A DNA stretch of 64,000 nucleotides from Pithys albifrons albifrons (GCF_047495875.1 NC_092471.1:11987001-12051000); one strand, 5' to 3'. Numbered from the stretch's first letter, positions 49,650 through 64,000 are shown. Notes: generated by a model not told the origin, from the sequence alone. Made by a program: numbers and translations.

Positions 49650-52600
49650 AGAGTACTTTGGGTTTGGAGGCTGCCTGGACTCGGGATCTTTTCAGTCTTC
49701 CCGAATATTGTTTGTCTCATTTTACATTTTGAATTGTAAAGACAAAGTAACTAGTGCCACCTTTGGTTCAGCCAATGCAGGACCCACCTGGAAAGCCAAG
49801 GTGTTAGGAGAGGAGGCTGTAAGTCTTTAGGAGAGGTGTAAATTGTTCAGAGAACAGGTGTAACGCGTTTGGAGAGAAGGTGTGAGCAGCAAGGCCACCT
49901 CAGCCCCAGCAGGGAGGCAGCCCCAGGACTCGGGGCAGCGCTGCAGAGCAGCCGCCCCATCTCTCGGGATGGTGGAGTTGTCTCCTTGAACAAACCCCAT
50001 CCCTTTCCCCTTGGTCCATGCCTGATGGGTATTAGGGAGGGATGCTGGGGACCAGTGGGTATTCTGGTCCTCAAATCGGGCAGATAATGCAGAGCGAACC
50101 CTCCACCACCTCTGTTCGAACCCAAGCCAGCAAAATTTAAGCTCCAAGTCAGGACTTTAAGGTACATTTCCAGCAAATCCAATTCCTGCTGTTGACCTCC
50201 ATAAGTCAATCTAACCCCATGATGCTGCCCATCTCAGTGCCCCGCCGCTCTCCGTCCCCTCACACCAAGGCTGTCCCCAAGAAGAGAGACACAAGGTGCA
50301 GTTACAGATCTTGGGCGAGGAGGAGAAATCAGGAAGCTCCAGGAGACCTGGGGAACATGCCCACTTTGCCAATTTGGCCATGGTAGTATACAATGGAATA
50401 GTGCCACACTAGGGAAAAAGCAGTGCAGCCCTGAAAAGATGCAGCACTGAGGCAAGGAGTGGGCACAGATAGCAACACACAGCTATGGGCAGGCCCTGCT
50501 GTCCTGACCCACTGCAGACGCAGCAGCTCTCCCAGTTTTCGTCTCCTACAACAGAGAAGGCTAAAGCAAAACTAGTCACTTTGACATCATTAGGAGTTTG
50601 AGTTTCTAGGTGCTGGACAGTCAGTGCCTCTGCATCAAGTGGAGGCAGGAACAGCTTAGTGTAGGGTTTATTTCTGGCCAGTCCTGTTCAATGATAGAGA
50701 AAAATGTGACTTGGAAATGAGTAAATACAGTCACATGAGGACAACTTTACAACAGCCTGTAAAATCAGTGAAGTGCCTCATATTACCATAGCCAGTGCCT
50801 CCCATGCTTTTCTCAGCCTTCAGTCTTCGAATATCTTTGGGAGAACAACTGGCAGAAGCCACGTAAAACACTGAATAGTAGGCAGAGGTGGGGAAAAAAT
50901 GGATTTACTTGCTGATCTCTATTTAGGCTTTCATGGTTTGTATCCCAAAATGAACTGCTGATTCAAGTCTAAGGTTTGGGCTATTGAGCTTAAAGTACCA
51001 GGAGGTGTTCTGAGTCAGAGAGATGCTGATTGCTGCCTGTCCCTATGTCATTCATTACCATGACTTTGTCTTCCAGAACGACTGCTGTGTGTACTGCCCT
51101 GTTTCCTGGGAAGTGTCTGGGCATCGCCTGCTGATGGGAAGTAGGGAATAAATCTTTTGGTTTCCTTCACTTCCATGTGCCACTCTTGCCTTTGCTTTAT
51201 TAAACTGCTTTCATTTTGACCCACAGATTTTTTTCCATCTTATTTTCCTCCACCCCTTCCTGTCCTGCTGAGGAAGGCAGTGATAGAGCAGTTTGGTGGG
51301 CACCTGGCATCCAGCCAAGGTCAACCCACCACAAAAGCACTTGTTCATTCACATTCCCATCATGGAGAAAACTCTCTCAAAACCTACATGACTTTTCAGA
51401 GTACAATGTATGACTCCTCTTTAGATGAGGTGCACCTTTAGCTTGGGTGAACAGTTCCTTTGTTGTCTTGCCTATGCTGGGACCTCCATAAGTAGAGCCA
51501 TAACACAATCTGTTGCTCTCAGGCTTTTTCTTTCTATGCTATCCTTTTCCTTAACTCACATTGCATTAAGCCTAGAGTGTTTTCAGTATTTTTAGCTGTG
51601 ACTTTCAAAAGGCTGCCAAAAGATAGCTGAAAGGTATAAAATAGTATGATTAATGCTCTCGGTATTTCTTCACAATTTGGCTCTGTTTGAGGAACTAAAT
51701 GTGGAAGCATGAGAAAACCACCAGCAACTATTTCAGTAGGGGTTTCATTCAAATTTTTGCAACCCCAGTGGGCCTCTGTAACTTTTCTCCGCAGCTACAT
51801 AACTGCAGTGCTGAAATTACTGGAAGCACCAAAGGAAGAACATGGTGCTTTGGAGATGCCATTTCTTTATCATTGTCTTATCACCAAATTATTTTACTGA
51901 GAAGAAACTGCCTCTCAATTTTGTTTACTGGGTGTTGAAATTTTAGTTTACAGCTTGCCAGAATAAAGAAAAAAATAAAATCCCTGGTGCACTAGGACAA
52001 ATGCTCCACCAGCAAGTCAAAAACATAAATAGAGACTCCAAAGGAGAAAAAACCACTCCAAAACACTGATAAATCTGTGTATGAGCAGGATCCTACTTGC
52101 ATGTGCAGGAACTGGTAATCTAGGACTGAACAGGTACAGAATTGCAATGTGTCCTTTTAGACATATCCCTTGCAATCCTGCTGGATGTATTACTTGGTTA
52201 GAGAAGGAAAGTCATGTAACAGCCAAAATTCAGCAAGTAAAATTCAGTACAGGTAAAGTAATGCTACATGGAGCTCATCCAGTTTAAACCAGCTAAGAAC
52301 CTGGCCTTATTTTATTTGGCACTGTGGAGCTCAATTTTTACTGATGAAAAGCTGAGCTGTTTTAATCGAAAACTGAGGCTCTGTGTCCTTTCTGCTGTAA
52401 GATATAAATCTGTATTGGTTGGCAACAGAACTATGAAAGATTTTTGATACCATCTTGCTCGGCACTGCAAGATGATTTTTTCTTTTAATGTAATAACAGT
52501 TTTAAAAGAGAAATTGGCTCATGTATCAGAGGCTTACAAATCACATGGCCCAAGTCATGGGAAAGATGTTACTAATTGCTTGCAGCAAAGCCAATGGGTT

Positions 52601-55600
52601 TTATACATTCATCCTGGCTACCAGTGCAGAGTGGGATGGCAAAGTGCACACAGCCACCCACAGCTTGAGCAACTGAGGGGCCTGAGTCTGCACCAGGTAC
52701 TGTGGTGAGCTCCAGACTTCTCTCTGCAGTGAGAAGAGCTACAGAAGTGAGGTTTCTCTACAGAAATGGAGGAACACAGGCACCTGTAGAGATTAATCCC
52801 TCCATCCTAAAAAATGTGAGGAAAAGCATGAACCTCCTTCTTCCACCTCATCTTCCATCAACTGCAGATGAAAGTGAGAGAACATGTCCAGGGACTCTTG
52901 CTTCAAAATGAATCTGATCCCAAACTACACTCCTTTGAGACCACTGGTGAGTTTTAAGGCTTATTTCATTCTAGTGGTCAGAAAGCCAAGTAATCACATC
53001 CTGGCAAGCACAAAGAAAATCCTTTTGGAAAACAGACCAACACGCCTGAGTCGTCCAGCCATATGTCAAGACTGGTACTGATCAGTGTTTTTAAAGGAAA
53101 CAGAGGAGAGTTCACATGTGCATGGAATACACCAGCATGGATTGTATGGTGATAGACATACTGCTCTGCTTGCAATACATTTGTTTCTGGCCATATATGT
53201 CTAGGTGGAGGGCAGTGCTACAACAGAGTGAAACCAGCACAGAAAAGGAAATACCACACAACTTGTCTTACCACCTGTGTTGGTCCAGGTTTGCTGTGCT
53301 GAACTGAGGATTGAGGCCAGACATATGATGCCTATGGCAAGAATCCTGAGAAATCTGTTCTCTGTCTTCCAAGAAATGCATTAACTCAGTTTACAGTAGA
53401 AGACAACATGGAGCAGAAGGTAACTTCTCAAAGAGAGACAATTAGCAAAGATTTACCATTTGCAGACAGAAATGTGTTTTTTATAGTTAAGTGACACTGC
53501 CTGATATCCCTTTGCACACTGTCCCATCCCTGCTCTCTGGATGCCCTGCGTGCTCCCTTCTTGTCAGCAGGAAGCCCTCAGAGATACATGTTTGCTGCTA
53601 ACTGGCTTTAAACATGCACTGTGTTCTAAGAGGAAATAATACAAAGTTCTCTCCTGTTGGGAACACATCCTGGCATGCCTTTAAAAACAAGCAAACAATA
53701 AATCTTCTCTCACATTCTTTCAAATGTGAGTGAATTTGCTGCCCCTCTAGCAGTCCAAATCATATTTTAGAACTGTATTTGTCTTTGGTTATGACAGCAT
53801 GTCTTAAATAAAGGCTACACAGCTCCACGGTACCACAAAAGGAAAGGTAAGCAAAGCTGTTCACAAGATACAAAAAAAGGAATAGAAATTTTCCTACTCC
53901 AACCTCTGGGATAAGCAGAGACTGGGTTTAGTCATGGATCTGTCATGTAAAACAGGAAATCTAAGCAGAAATGCTGCTTAACAATATTAAACTGTGCTCT
54001 GCTCCAACACAGGACTTGGCACACAGACATTTCAGGTCCACAGGACTCCTTGTCACAGTTTCGTTCAGCTCTGCAATTTCTTTTTTTGTGCCATATAACA
54101 CGCATATGTAACATAACCTATCTCATCTTGTCTCTCTCTCAGGCCATGGATTCTACTGGGCTTTGCATCAGACCCGTAATGACATACTCATTTTGAGCTA
54201 AAAGTCCACATTTTCCCAGTTAGTTTTGAAGTACTGTTAAGTAAACATCTGTCTTGAGAGAAGTCCCACTGAACTGCCAAGCATCAGTGTGAGAACTCTG
54301 CTCAAACAGGTTTCAAAACTGCTTGTAACCATAACTTTAAAGGACAAAATGCATTTGTTGTCTAGTGCCTCAATAAGCAGCCAGAGGAGAAGGGAGAATT
54401 CTTAAGAACAACTCTTTAAAAATGAAAAGGGGACATTAGTTTAAAAATGATTTCTCATTATGAAATATCAGAATGTTTTTCTGTCCCCTTACAATGGAAC
54501 AGGTATCCCTTCCTTCTCTCCCTTGCTCCATCAATCCAAGCAAGGCTTAAACACTTACCTGAGTGTATTTCCATCTCAAAACAGTCCAATGAGGTTTTAA
54601 GCCACTAATATAAGTAAAGCTTTTTTGTTGCAAAAAAGGATATCAGAAGAGGCTGTTTACTTAACATGCATGGAATAAATCAGGACTGTGCCAGATTTTA
54701 TATTATTAAACATGCAAAAATGCCTAAATGCATTATGCTGATATTTGCTTAGAGAAAGCATTGCTTTTGCTGTATTTGACCTGAGGGACTACTGACAAAA
54801 TGAGTTTGCTTACAGGAATGGGATGGCAAAAATAGCATTTTCTAAGGAAACAGGAAAGGTTTACTGATGTTCTTTGGAAGTGCAAATTAAGCTGCAACAC
54901 AAGGGATAACAGATTTAAGGCATATAAAAAATGTCACATTTATTTGTGGTCAATCACAACTAAAAAAATCCTTTTCAATCGTGAAGAGCCAGCCCTTGTG
55001 ATGAACTCCCACACCATTTGTTTATCCCTTTGGTCAGTGTGTGTTCTACAAAAGGAAACATTTGCAAAAATGCAAGCACTCTATGAATGGCATTTGACCT
55101 GCAAGAGAGATTATATTATTCAAATAAATTTCTTTCTAGAAATCAGCAACTAATTATCAATTATGCTACTATTATTAGGAGTAATACAATGTTGAAGTAG
55201 AAAAATCAGGAAGAGGCATTGTGCTGGTTGGCTTTAAAGTTCAAACTGCAAGGAACTGCTAATAGTTTTTAATCCTTTCTAAAGCCACACAATGACATAT
55301 TCAAGGTCACTCTATGCTTCAGTTGGGCCATACATTTTAAAAAATAAAAATTATGCCCACCATTGATTCGCTCTCAGGTTTTTGCTGTTTTAGGGAATGA
55401 TTTTAAGACTTTTTCCATGCAATCAAAAGGACAGAATCAGCTTTTTCTTAAAGAAAGAGCAAATGAAACTGACCTTTCTTGTCATTCATTATTCACCTTT
55501 AATCTCCCTGAGGTAGAGATTTAGGAGAAACCATTAAATATTACACTATTCATGATAAATTGGACAATTCTGGTGCAACTTAGGTCAGTGTCTCCCATAT

Positions 55601-58600
55601 ACAACATATTCTAATGATGAAACACAGAGGATAAACTGCAGCTTTGTACAGCAAATGTGCACATGGCTGACTCCAGCAATGCAACATCTCACTGATGCCA
55701 CAGGACTCAAATCAAGGCTGCAAATGATCATTTCAAGGTCACAGTCTTGCTGCCCCAGGAAGACACTTGAATTACATGTAATTACTGTTAGCAATGTACA
55801 ACCACTCTAACCTATCTGCTACAGGTCAGTTGCCAACTGTGGTGTGACCTGCCTCCCAAAATCACAGTGAACTGAAAAACCTTTTTGTAGAGATGCAAAG
55901 ACAGTGACAGTGACAGAACAGTCCCAGCTGGATACATGGCATTAACCTGCAGAATGAAAAGGGGCAGAATGAAAAGCTCATGCTAATTCAATACTAGTCT
56001 CATCAGTGGTGCTGATAGATAAGTCCCTGGACTGTGTTTTCAGCTGTTCTTTCTTTCTGGGGGCTGTCTGCTTATAGAATTGGAAGCTTTTCAGCATTTC
56101 TTACATGCTCCAAGAACATACCACTTATTGAACGTTATAGAAAAGGCCACCCAGTAGGAGTTTTACATCATCTCTGGCACAGAATCCACACTCAGTATCT
56201 GGGGATAAAAACACCAAAAAGAGCCCAACTGTACTTTTCAGAATTTTACAAAGTAATTTGATTCTTTGGGGACATCCATATAAGCCTGTGGCTTTTTGCT
56301 TTTTTCTTGTGAGAGCCTGGGATTTACAGGGTAGTTCGTAAATCAAGATTGTTGCAGCAAGTTGAATGCTCTGTGGGTGCAGAGGGGAGGAGGAGCCCAG
56401 CTGGGCAAGGGGATGCAGCTGATGAGAGGGGCTGGTGGGCAGCACCATGGGTACCTGTGCCATGGAGCCTCATGGGGACACACTGTGTGGTGTCTGGGGC
56501 TCTGCCAGCCTGGCCCAGGGAAATCTATCAGGTGCAAGGACGTGGCCACACTCAGGAAACCTGCAGGACACAGCCTGGCTGTCAGCACACACGAGGGAGC
56601 TGGGCTGAGGGCACGGGCTGGTGTGCAATGTGCCACAGCTACCGGCCACGGATCAGTGGGCTCCCCACCAACAGGACATGTTTGCACAGCTGCCAAACCC
56701 TGCTGCCAAACCCCGCTGCATGACAGAGATGTAACTGTGCCAGGCTGGGCTGCCCCACTGCTTTCATTAGCTCGTGTGAAGCAAATTGCTGTGTACAACT
56801 GGATTAGACAGTCGTTCTTCAAAGGTTACACCCTACACACTATTAAGATTCATGTGTTTTTGAGATGAAGTCATCTGAGCAATTGCTTTCCCAGCTGCTC
56901 CCACGATGTACAGGCTGCTGACAGTTTCATTTTCCATTACTTCCCTCCGCTTTGCAAACTCACTGCCTACTTGATCACTGAAGGAAAACAAGCGCTTCCA
57001 AAAAATTTGAACAGCAATATGTAAAGCTGCCTGGCTACAGGATCTGGGTCCCAATCAGCTGATGAATAACTGCTGCCCTGCCACAAGCAAATCAAAAGCA
57101 GGACAAAACAAGTGCTTAGTTTTATCTCAGCTAGTTTTCCACACTCTTTTATTCAGGATTGCTGATCCTCTGCTCCACAACTTCATCACATCATTGTCCT
57201 GCCATACTCAATGTAATGAAAATAATTAAGACAACTCTAATGAGATTATTAACAAAGCAGGAAATGAAGCATCTTATCATTCTTCCTGAGAATTAAAACC
57301 AAGTAAACAAGTAACCTTTTTCCAGTAGGAAGATCCTGGAAATCAAAAGGAAAAGTCTCATTAAGCCCAGTAGTCATTCTTGGTTCACTTCACAATAACC
57401 TGCTCACCTAATGAACTGCAGCATTCCCAAAGCCTTGCTCAGCTTTGAGGAATCCAGAGTTTCCCAAGGAAAATGTCCCATCACATCCCACCTTGAGAAG
57501 CTGGTGCTGGAGCAGTGTTGGGAAGCTGCTGTCAGCAGGCACAGCCAGGCTCCAGCTGCCACCAGGGCCCCCATGACACACTTGCCAAGAGAAGGGCAGC
57601 TGAGGCAAAGTGAGCTATACAACCATTAATTAATAATTAATGGCATATACAAATACTATTCCACAAAGGCCACAGAGTCTCACTAAACTCAGGTTCCTTC
57701 AGAGGGCAGCCGAGTTGCAGAGCCTGGATGCAGAAAGAGCTTCTCAATTCCCTCTGCCAGTTGTGTGAATTTAAATGAAAAGGATTCTCAGCCAGGTGAA
57801 ACTTGGGCAGGCAAAGCAACGCTCAGATACAGAGGCTGCTTTAGTCTCATTTCTAAACTGGAGATTGCCAAAGCAAAGGGATTTGTAGCAATTTTCCCCT
57901 ACCTGGAGCAGGGAGCAGCTGAGGTCAACACTGAGGCCTCTTATGTTCAAGCATTTCCTTGAAACAGAGAGAAGTGAAAACCAGCTATTGTTTAAAATAA
58001 AGAATGAGATCACCTTGTATTCATTTGACAGCATGAAGTGGTGTGTTCAAAAGCACAAAACACATCCTTTTACTATCAGTCCACCTGAACCTTCCATTTC
58101 AGAGGCAGCAGGAGCTGCTGAAAAGCCTAGAGCTCAGCCCTATTGCATGAAATTTATGCCAGATTTTAATTTGGCAGAGCAATTCTAAAATTACATTATC
58201 ATATCTGTTAAGACAGCCACCATATAAATTATACAATTCCATGCACTCTTAAGCTGAAAGTATTTTTCATTTTAGACTAGTACAACAAATGCTGCCAAAC
58301 TGAAGGAACATCACAAAATTTTTAACCTATGAAAACGCAAACTATGATTAGAAAAAAGACCTTTCCCTCTGATAAGGTTGACAGACAGTTTAATCCCCAC
58401 TGGGAATTTTTTTTTCCCCTTGATTAGCTTCAATTTTGGAACTACATGAAAAAGAAAAAAGGGGAATAAAACAACAAGGAGAGTTAATCATATTCAAGGA
58501 AAAGGTTATACAGCCAATGCAAGTCCAAAGGAACAGCAATAGTACAAAGTCAGAACCATTTTAACTGTGATTTATCATGCAGCAGAGAGCTTGCTTTGGT

Positions 58601-61350
58601 TTTCACACCTGAGCCACAGCATATAAATGGATTCTTTGATGGTGGCACTTTTTTTAGGAAGTCATTCTTTAGCCTGCAACAGCCAGGGCACTCAGGGTGC
58701 TCAGCTCACCTGCACACAAGGGGTTAAAACTTACCATTTATACTAACACCACAAATGCTGCAGAACCATCTCTCTGCTTATTCAACAAAACTCCCTTCAG
58801 CACTTCCATCATCCTGGTCAAGCACAATCCAAGACAGCCCAGCTCCAGGTTACACGGATGCTGCACCAGCATCCTCAGGAGGTTTGGGGCAGCATCACAA
58901 GCAGCTGTTTCTCTTTTTTCATGCTTTTCTCAGGACAGAAGGCAGGAAAGACCAGAGGAGTGTTACCATCAACACAAAAGGCTTGAGCCAGATCCACAGA
59001 TTTATCCAGGTGCTTACATTCACACTGACTTCTCACAGGATTTGGTGACTAAATACACACTGCTGTGGGTACAGGTGTTACAGTTCTGTTGTAATGTGTT
59101 CCACACAAACAAATCCCTTTGACTGCTGCAGGCATCAGCTTCCTAAAGTGATACAAGATAAAAAGACTTCCTGCATTATCTGTGTCTGTCAAACAGGCAC
59201 AATCAGATGGCAGAGGTCTGGCATTCTGCATGTTCTCAACAACATCCTACTGAATTAACTGCCTGCCACATTTTTTAGCAATCTAAACTCAACTGCAACA
59301 GTCCAGAAATGCGGACAATGTTAGAATACTGGCCATGGCCACTGCAGCCCCGCAGGGGGTATATTTAAAATGGGCATTAACAGCTGGCCCAAAGACACCT
59401 CCTACACCAGATCTGCCATCCCTCTTCTCTGAGCAGCTTCCCCAGCACAGCCAGCGTGGTCCCTGCTGAGCCCTGGACAGGATCAGGACACGGGTGCCCC
59501 ACTGGCCCTCCACACCCTGCCCGTCTGTGTGGAACCCAGGGCTGGTGGAGGCAGCAGTGCCATGCCCGTGGCACCCCAGGACCATCCTCCATGGCAGGAC
59601 AGGAGCACTGGTTGGGTGGGAAAGGTTTTTGCTCTCCCACATCCTGCTCCTGTCAGGTGTGATTTTTCTCGCAGCATGAGACATATGGTGGCTGACTGAG
59701 TCACCCACTTGGGAGAATGTTCAGGTAATAAAGATCATTTAGGTGCCTACTGGGTGTCCGGCAAGAGACTGTGCTTTTGTAGCTGGGTAGTATTTATCCT
59801 CTTCAGCTTTTACAGGGACACACAATTCTCTTGGATTCCACAACTATCACCTATGATGGGGACATTTTCTTAGCTCTCTTCAGGCAACCTCTCTCTCTGC
59901 ATCATTAATTCCCAGGACTACTGGAAACCTGTTTATTTCCATGTCCAGGCTTTTCTTACAATTATTTTTCAGTTACAGCTCCAAGTTGGTTTCCTTTTAT
60001 TTTCTTTGTTTTTGAAGCAGTTGTCTGCACAGGGGAAGAAGTTCTGTGTCTGCTAACGCGGCTCCTTTCCTTTGATGACAAGACAGGTTTGATTTTGGTT
60101 TGTGTGTGGCTTTCCTACCTGCTTGTTCACAGCAGATTCAAAAACATGCTGAAAGTTTGCAACCTGCTGCCTTGCCTTGGTTGGGAAGAGGAGAAATATG
60201 ATAGGGTGCACTGCATCTGATTTTTCCTGAAAACTTTCAGACTGTATCTCCACAAAGGGCTCCTTACAGGTGTTCCTCCACAGACAGCTGGGGCCAGCAT
60301 GCTGGTGTGAAGGCAGCCTCCTCTGTGTGGGCTGTTTCATGGTAACCCTTGCCATAAGCAAAATGAGCCATCGTGGGCACTCCCAGTGAAGCAATTACAG
60401 TGATGAAGGCAGCTCTGGTGTTGGGGGTGAGTTACATGACTGGGATAGGTCTCTGGGACATTGTGCTGGGAAGGATTTCAGTCCCCTTCCTCTCACATGA
60501 AGCCCTCTCAGACTCCAGATGACTTGCACAGCCCACAGCTTCTCTGAGCTGGTAAGCACAAGGTTGTGGTGGGAAGGATGCGGGAAAGGAGTCAGGATAC
60601 TTTCAAATTACTGAGCAGTCCAGGGTCACGTCACAGCCCCTGACTGGGAGAGCAGTGCTGGTGTTTGTGGATTAAGTAACCCCTCTCACCGTTGCAGTGC
60701 TCCCAGGGTGCTCCCCCTCAGCATGCTGTCTGATGGAGGATGCAGAGTGCAGCCAGCTTTGGGGTGATGCCTGCCTGCACCCAGCAACATATCTGTCCAA
60801 AGCAGGCAGTGAAAAGTGCTTACACCCCCCCCAAACTGTCAGAGGCACATCAAGGACAGACTGACTCTCCCCAGCTAGGAGAACACTGCAAGCCACACTT
60901 ATTCTGATAAACATGATGCTGGATGCTTGAATGACTTTCTTTAAATATTTCCATTGGATTTCAGTAAGTTTAAGGGAAAAACTGAAAACTTCAAGCACTG
61001 ATGAGCATCTCTGACTGCATCCCAGGCTACTGATCTCAGCACAGACTCACCTATTGAATTGCCTTGGCAGAACAGGAGCTACCCCAGCCACGCAGAGGAT
61101 GGGAGATCTAGCTGGAATTCAGCATCATGCAGTACATGCTACTTACAGTAAGTCTTACAATATATCTGGGGATAAAGCTGCTAACTGGCAAGCAGGATAC
61201 AAAGGAGGCAAACTTAGGGCTGCCAAAACCACTGAGATTCACCCACAACACTGACCCAACAGCTTTTATGCCGTGCTCAGGACACAGACCTGCAAGGGCT
61301 CTACAGCCAGAGGGGTGTGTGAGTCCATGTCATGCCCAGGAAACACTGTG
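49650..61350. other. Gene-poor region, no supported exon
   Basis: Open frames are short, in all six frames, and show no domain or splice-site pairing. A 14-base direct duplication (GGCAGAATGAAAAG-like) is near 55951-55977, and the stretch 56340-56720 is moderately GC-rich without CpG enrichment. No CR1, LTR or RNA gene was recognised. The region may hold distal regulatory DNA for the Slp gene, but nothing in the sequence alone shows this. Confidence 0.55.
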
Positions 61351-61360
61351 AGACACTGAC

Positions 61361-61487
61361 CAGGAAAGAAGCACATGAAGTAAGCCAGAAAGCTGAGGCA
61401 CAAGCCCACCAAAGCCAGCCCAAAGTGCTGGTACCTGGCCTGCAGCTCTCTGATCTCCTGGCAATCACTGTTCTGATCTAATTTCAA
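61361..61487 (-). CDS. Possible exon with a membrane-spanning segment (weak)
   Basis: An open minus-strand frame reads ...CQEIRELQARYQHFGLALVG, then LCLSFLAYFMCFFPG, ending CCTG|GTCAGT, a fair donor. Most third codon positions are G or C although the surrounding DNA is AT-richer, and the peptide has a charged helix followed by one hydrophobic segment, so it looks coding. Against this, there is no ATG, the frame is closed by TAA just upstream without a good acceptor, and no partner exon was found. I do not recognise the protein. Confidence 0.2.
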
Positions 61488-61499
61488 TGCTTTTCTTCT

Positions 61500-64000
61500 T
61501 TATTTTTTTCCCAGAAAGAGGAAAGCTTGTCAGACAGGGAGTTTGCTCTAGGAAAGCCTGGCTTTTGAATGGTTAAAAGGGAGAAAGACCTTCTGTCCAG
61601 AGTGAGAAAATGGACAATATAAAACCAGATCCTTTACAAGGAAAGGGAATTGTGCTTCTTGATAAGGTGTGCTAATTCTGGAAACTGGATACAGAGGATT
61701 AGATGTATTTCTGTCCAAGTTAATTTGAAGTGACAAGTCATGGTGCTCTCCTCAGAAGAGTTTATATTATCGGTACCTTTACAATCTTCCACTCTCTGCA
61801 AGCTTAAAAATAGCAGTGAGATCATGAATTAACTTTTAGGCAGAAAAAGCTTATAAATATTTTGTAGACAACAATTGTGCAATAGGCAGGAAAACTGTAC
61901 TGTGCATTTGAAAATGAACCTAATGATGGATTTAGAGGCTTAAAGCAGCTCTTTCACTGTATGTGTTTGAATCTTTAATTACACACTTCTCTTCATCTCC
62001 AGCCATCAGCTGCGATACTGAACCAGAGAGCTTTATAAATCACTGGGTTATGCTGGGTTTGGTGTCCTTAAACAATTACAGATTCAGCATGTTTCAGGAA
62101 GACAAAGCAATTGAAATGCTGCTGAGCTTTGTGAAGTGAAACATGGAATTCTACAGGAAGTTTTTAAATTAGATTTCAGGCCAACACAAGTAATTCCTAA
62201 ATATCCCAACAATGCTTGTCTGGAGAATGCTGCCTTGCTCAGGGTGGGCCTCTGGGCTTAATTTTTTAATGACTGACACTTCTATTTAGAGAGTGAATAC
62301 AAGGGAGTTGCTTGAAAGGGAACATTTCTGAATATGTTTCAGTGTACACAGATTTGACTCACAAAGTCTGTTAACATACAGTTCCTGGTACTGGCCCATT
62401 CCATTTTATCTCAAGATAAGTGTCTTTGCTCCACCCATGGCAAAGTGACTGCTGTGCTGCTGCACTCTGGGCTGTTCTCTCCTCTTAGCCCGGGGTCAGC
62501 AGTGTAAGCAAGAGCTGCTTAGTTGTCCCACTGTAACTTAAATCACCAAACCAAACCAGACTTTGCTTTCTCTGCTCAGTTCTCCTAAGGTGAGCTGAAC
62601 AGGCAGTACTGCTCTCCAGCAGTAATGAGCTAGAAGCAAAGTCAGCAGCTGACAGGTGCCATCTATTACCTTGACAGAGAATAACCCTGGAGGGCCTGGA
62701 AGGTCAGTGTTAGGGTACACACCTCTGGTTTGACAATGTGAAACAGGCCCCAGGCGGGTAATAGTCAAACATAAATGCTCCTGGTGTTCAGTATCCTGTA
62801 AAACAGGATGGATGGTTGCAATCATTTGCTATGAGCTACACCCTCCCTGGAATTGGCAACTTCAGCCCTGCATCCCAAGCTTGAATGGGTGCATATTAGT
62901 GCAGAAGTTGTGTTCTTGGCTCCTGTTCTCTGGTCAGACTGAGCATTTCACCCTCCAGGAATGTAGTTCTGTCATCTTTCAAAAACTTAATTGGCAAAAA
63001 GTGAATGTAACAGGAGAAAAAAAAGATATATATATATTTGCTGAATGGGCCTTAAGTTCCAGAGAAAGGACTTCAGTGTTGATAAATGAGAGGGAATTAG
63101 AGGACACACTGATATTGTGGTGAAGATAAAGGATTATGCAGGTATGCTGGTGCTTATTTGCTGTGCAGAGTGGCAACATCTTTTTGAAAATTGCTGTCTT
63201 TTGCAAAGGATCAGTGCTCTGTGAGCTACTAGTCAGACTTCTGAGTATTACGGAGCTGCCACAGGCAATCATTGAAATGGGTCTGTAGGCCGTGTCATGT
63301 TCAGGTCATTCGTGCCCATCCATAACTAAATGATTGGGAATCAGCAGCAGCTCCCATTTTAGGCTGACTTGGGGAAAGTCAGTGATAACTTCCCATGTGC
63401 ACATGGAATCCCTCCATGCTTCCTTAGTGAAGGTGAATCCAAACGCCTTTCAACTTTTAGAAGAAATCTGAATTCAAATTTCAGTCTTTCAACGTACGTA
63501 TTCCTTTTTGGACTCTAGGTCACCTGTGAATCCTTGGATGAAACTTCTAACTGTTCCATGTTTTGCTCTCCCCATCCCTTAAAGACAAGCACTGCCCACC
63601 CTGTGGGAATTCTGCGTGAACTGCTGATAGTCAGAAATAAGGAAAAGATATCCTTTATAAAACTTCTGGAGATGGCTTATGTAAAAATATCACCAAACCA
63701 TGCCATTTGTCCAGAGATTATTCAAGCATCTGACACACACAGAAATATCTGGGAGAATAAAATTTATCTGAGCACATAAACCTGATCCCAACAGTAACAG
63801 ATGCAACCAAGTAACTCAGAACTTCTACACTGAAGAACCTACCACCACATCACATGGGAGATGAGAGACCCTGGACATACCTCTCCCCTCCAACCTGGCC
63901 AGATGCTGAGCCCCAGCTTCCAAAAGAGCCCTCGGTGCCACAGCAGCTGCTGCCACAGCAAAGGTGGCTGCCCTTGCCTGCCACTAGAAGGACGGGATCA
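61500..64000. other. Right edge, no supported gene
   Basis: AT-rich sequence with a short (TA)n run near 63028-63038 and no frame longer than about 100 codons. A minus-strand stretch ending TCTGTCAAG|GTAATA near 62670 resembles an exon end but has no recognisable product. Nothing else can be named. Confidence 0.5.

Noticed and set aside
48965..49830. Frames of 171-255 codons in the second CpG island
   Set aside because: Same cause: GC richness. No domain or splice structure, and overlapping frames are open on both strands.

Overview
The window is vertebrate nuclear DNA, most likely from a bird. The evidence is multi-exon genes with GT-AG introns, two CpG islands, three CR1-type LINE 3' ends (two ending in the ATTCTATG-like tail repeats typical of avian CR1), and a large simple-repeat burden. 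No prokaryotic operon, CRISPR array, tRNA or rRNA was recognised. All assignments rest on reading the sequence and remembered family motifs; no database search was run.

Layout. (1) Positions 1-3560: the 5' end of RAB39B on the minus strand. Exon 1 (2516-2730) lies in a CpG island, with intron 1 running off the left edge. The island carries three GC-rich tandem arrays. (2) 3570-13470: intergenic DNA with one CR1 fragment and no supported gene. (3) 13475-36165: a complete coding region on the minus strand for a synaptotagmin-like (Slp/exophilin) protein, spliced here from 15 coding exons. The CDS is 2811 nt and predicts 936 residues, in the order Slp homology domain (no zinc finger), long Ser/Glu/Lys-rich linker, C2A, C2B. 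Every exon junction keeps the frame, and the gene ends with a poly(A) signal 100 nt past the stop codon. Its introns hold a roughly 459-bp (GAAA)n array, a degenerate histone-H1-tail-like sequence and a CR1 end. (4) 36166-49493: probably the long first intron, again with a CR1 end. (5) 48965-49640: a second CpG island holding a perfect minus-strand splice donor at 49493, the probable promoter and non-coding first exon of the Slp gene. (6) 49650-64000: apparently gene-poor DNA with one weak exon candidate near 61.4 kb.

How the genes relate. RAB39B is a vesicle-trafficking GTPase. Slp proteins are effectors that join Rab27 on vesicles to the plasma membrane. The Slp gene reads closest to SYTL2, but its linker does not resemble the mammalian SYTL2 linker as I remember it. 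In mammals SYTL2 shares a chromosome with RAB39A, while RAB39B is X-linked. A SYTL2-like gene beside RAB39B therefore looks like the other half of an ancient duplicated Rab39-Slp block, with the Slp member apparently missing beside mammalian RAB39B. This is the most interesting point in the window and remains an inference.
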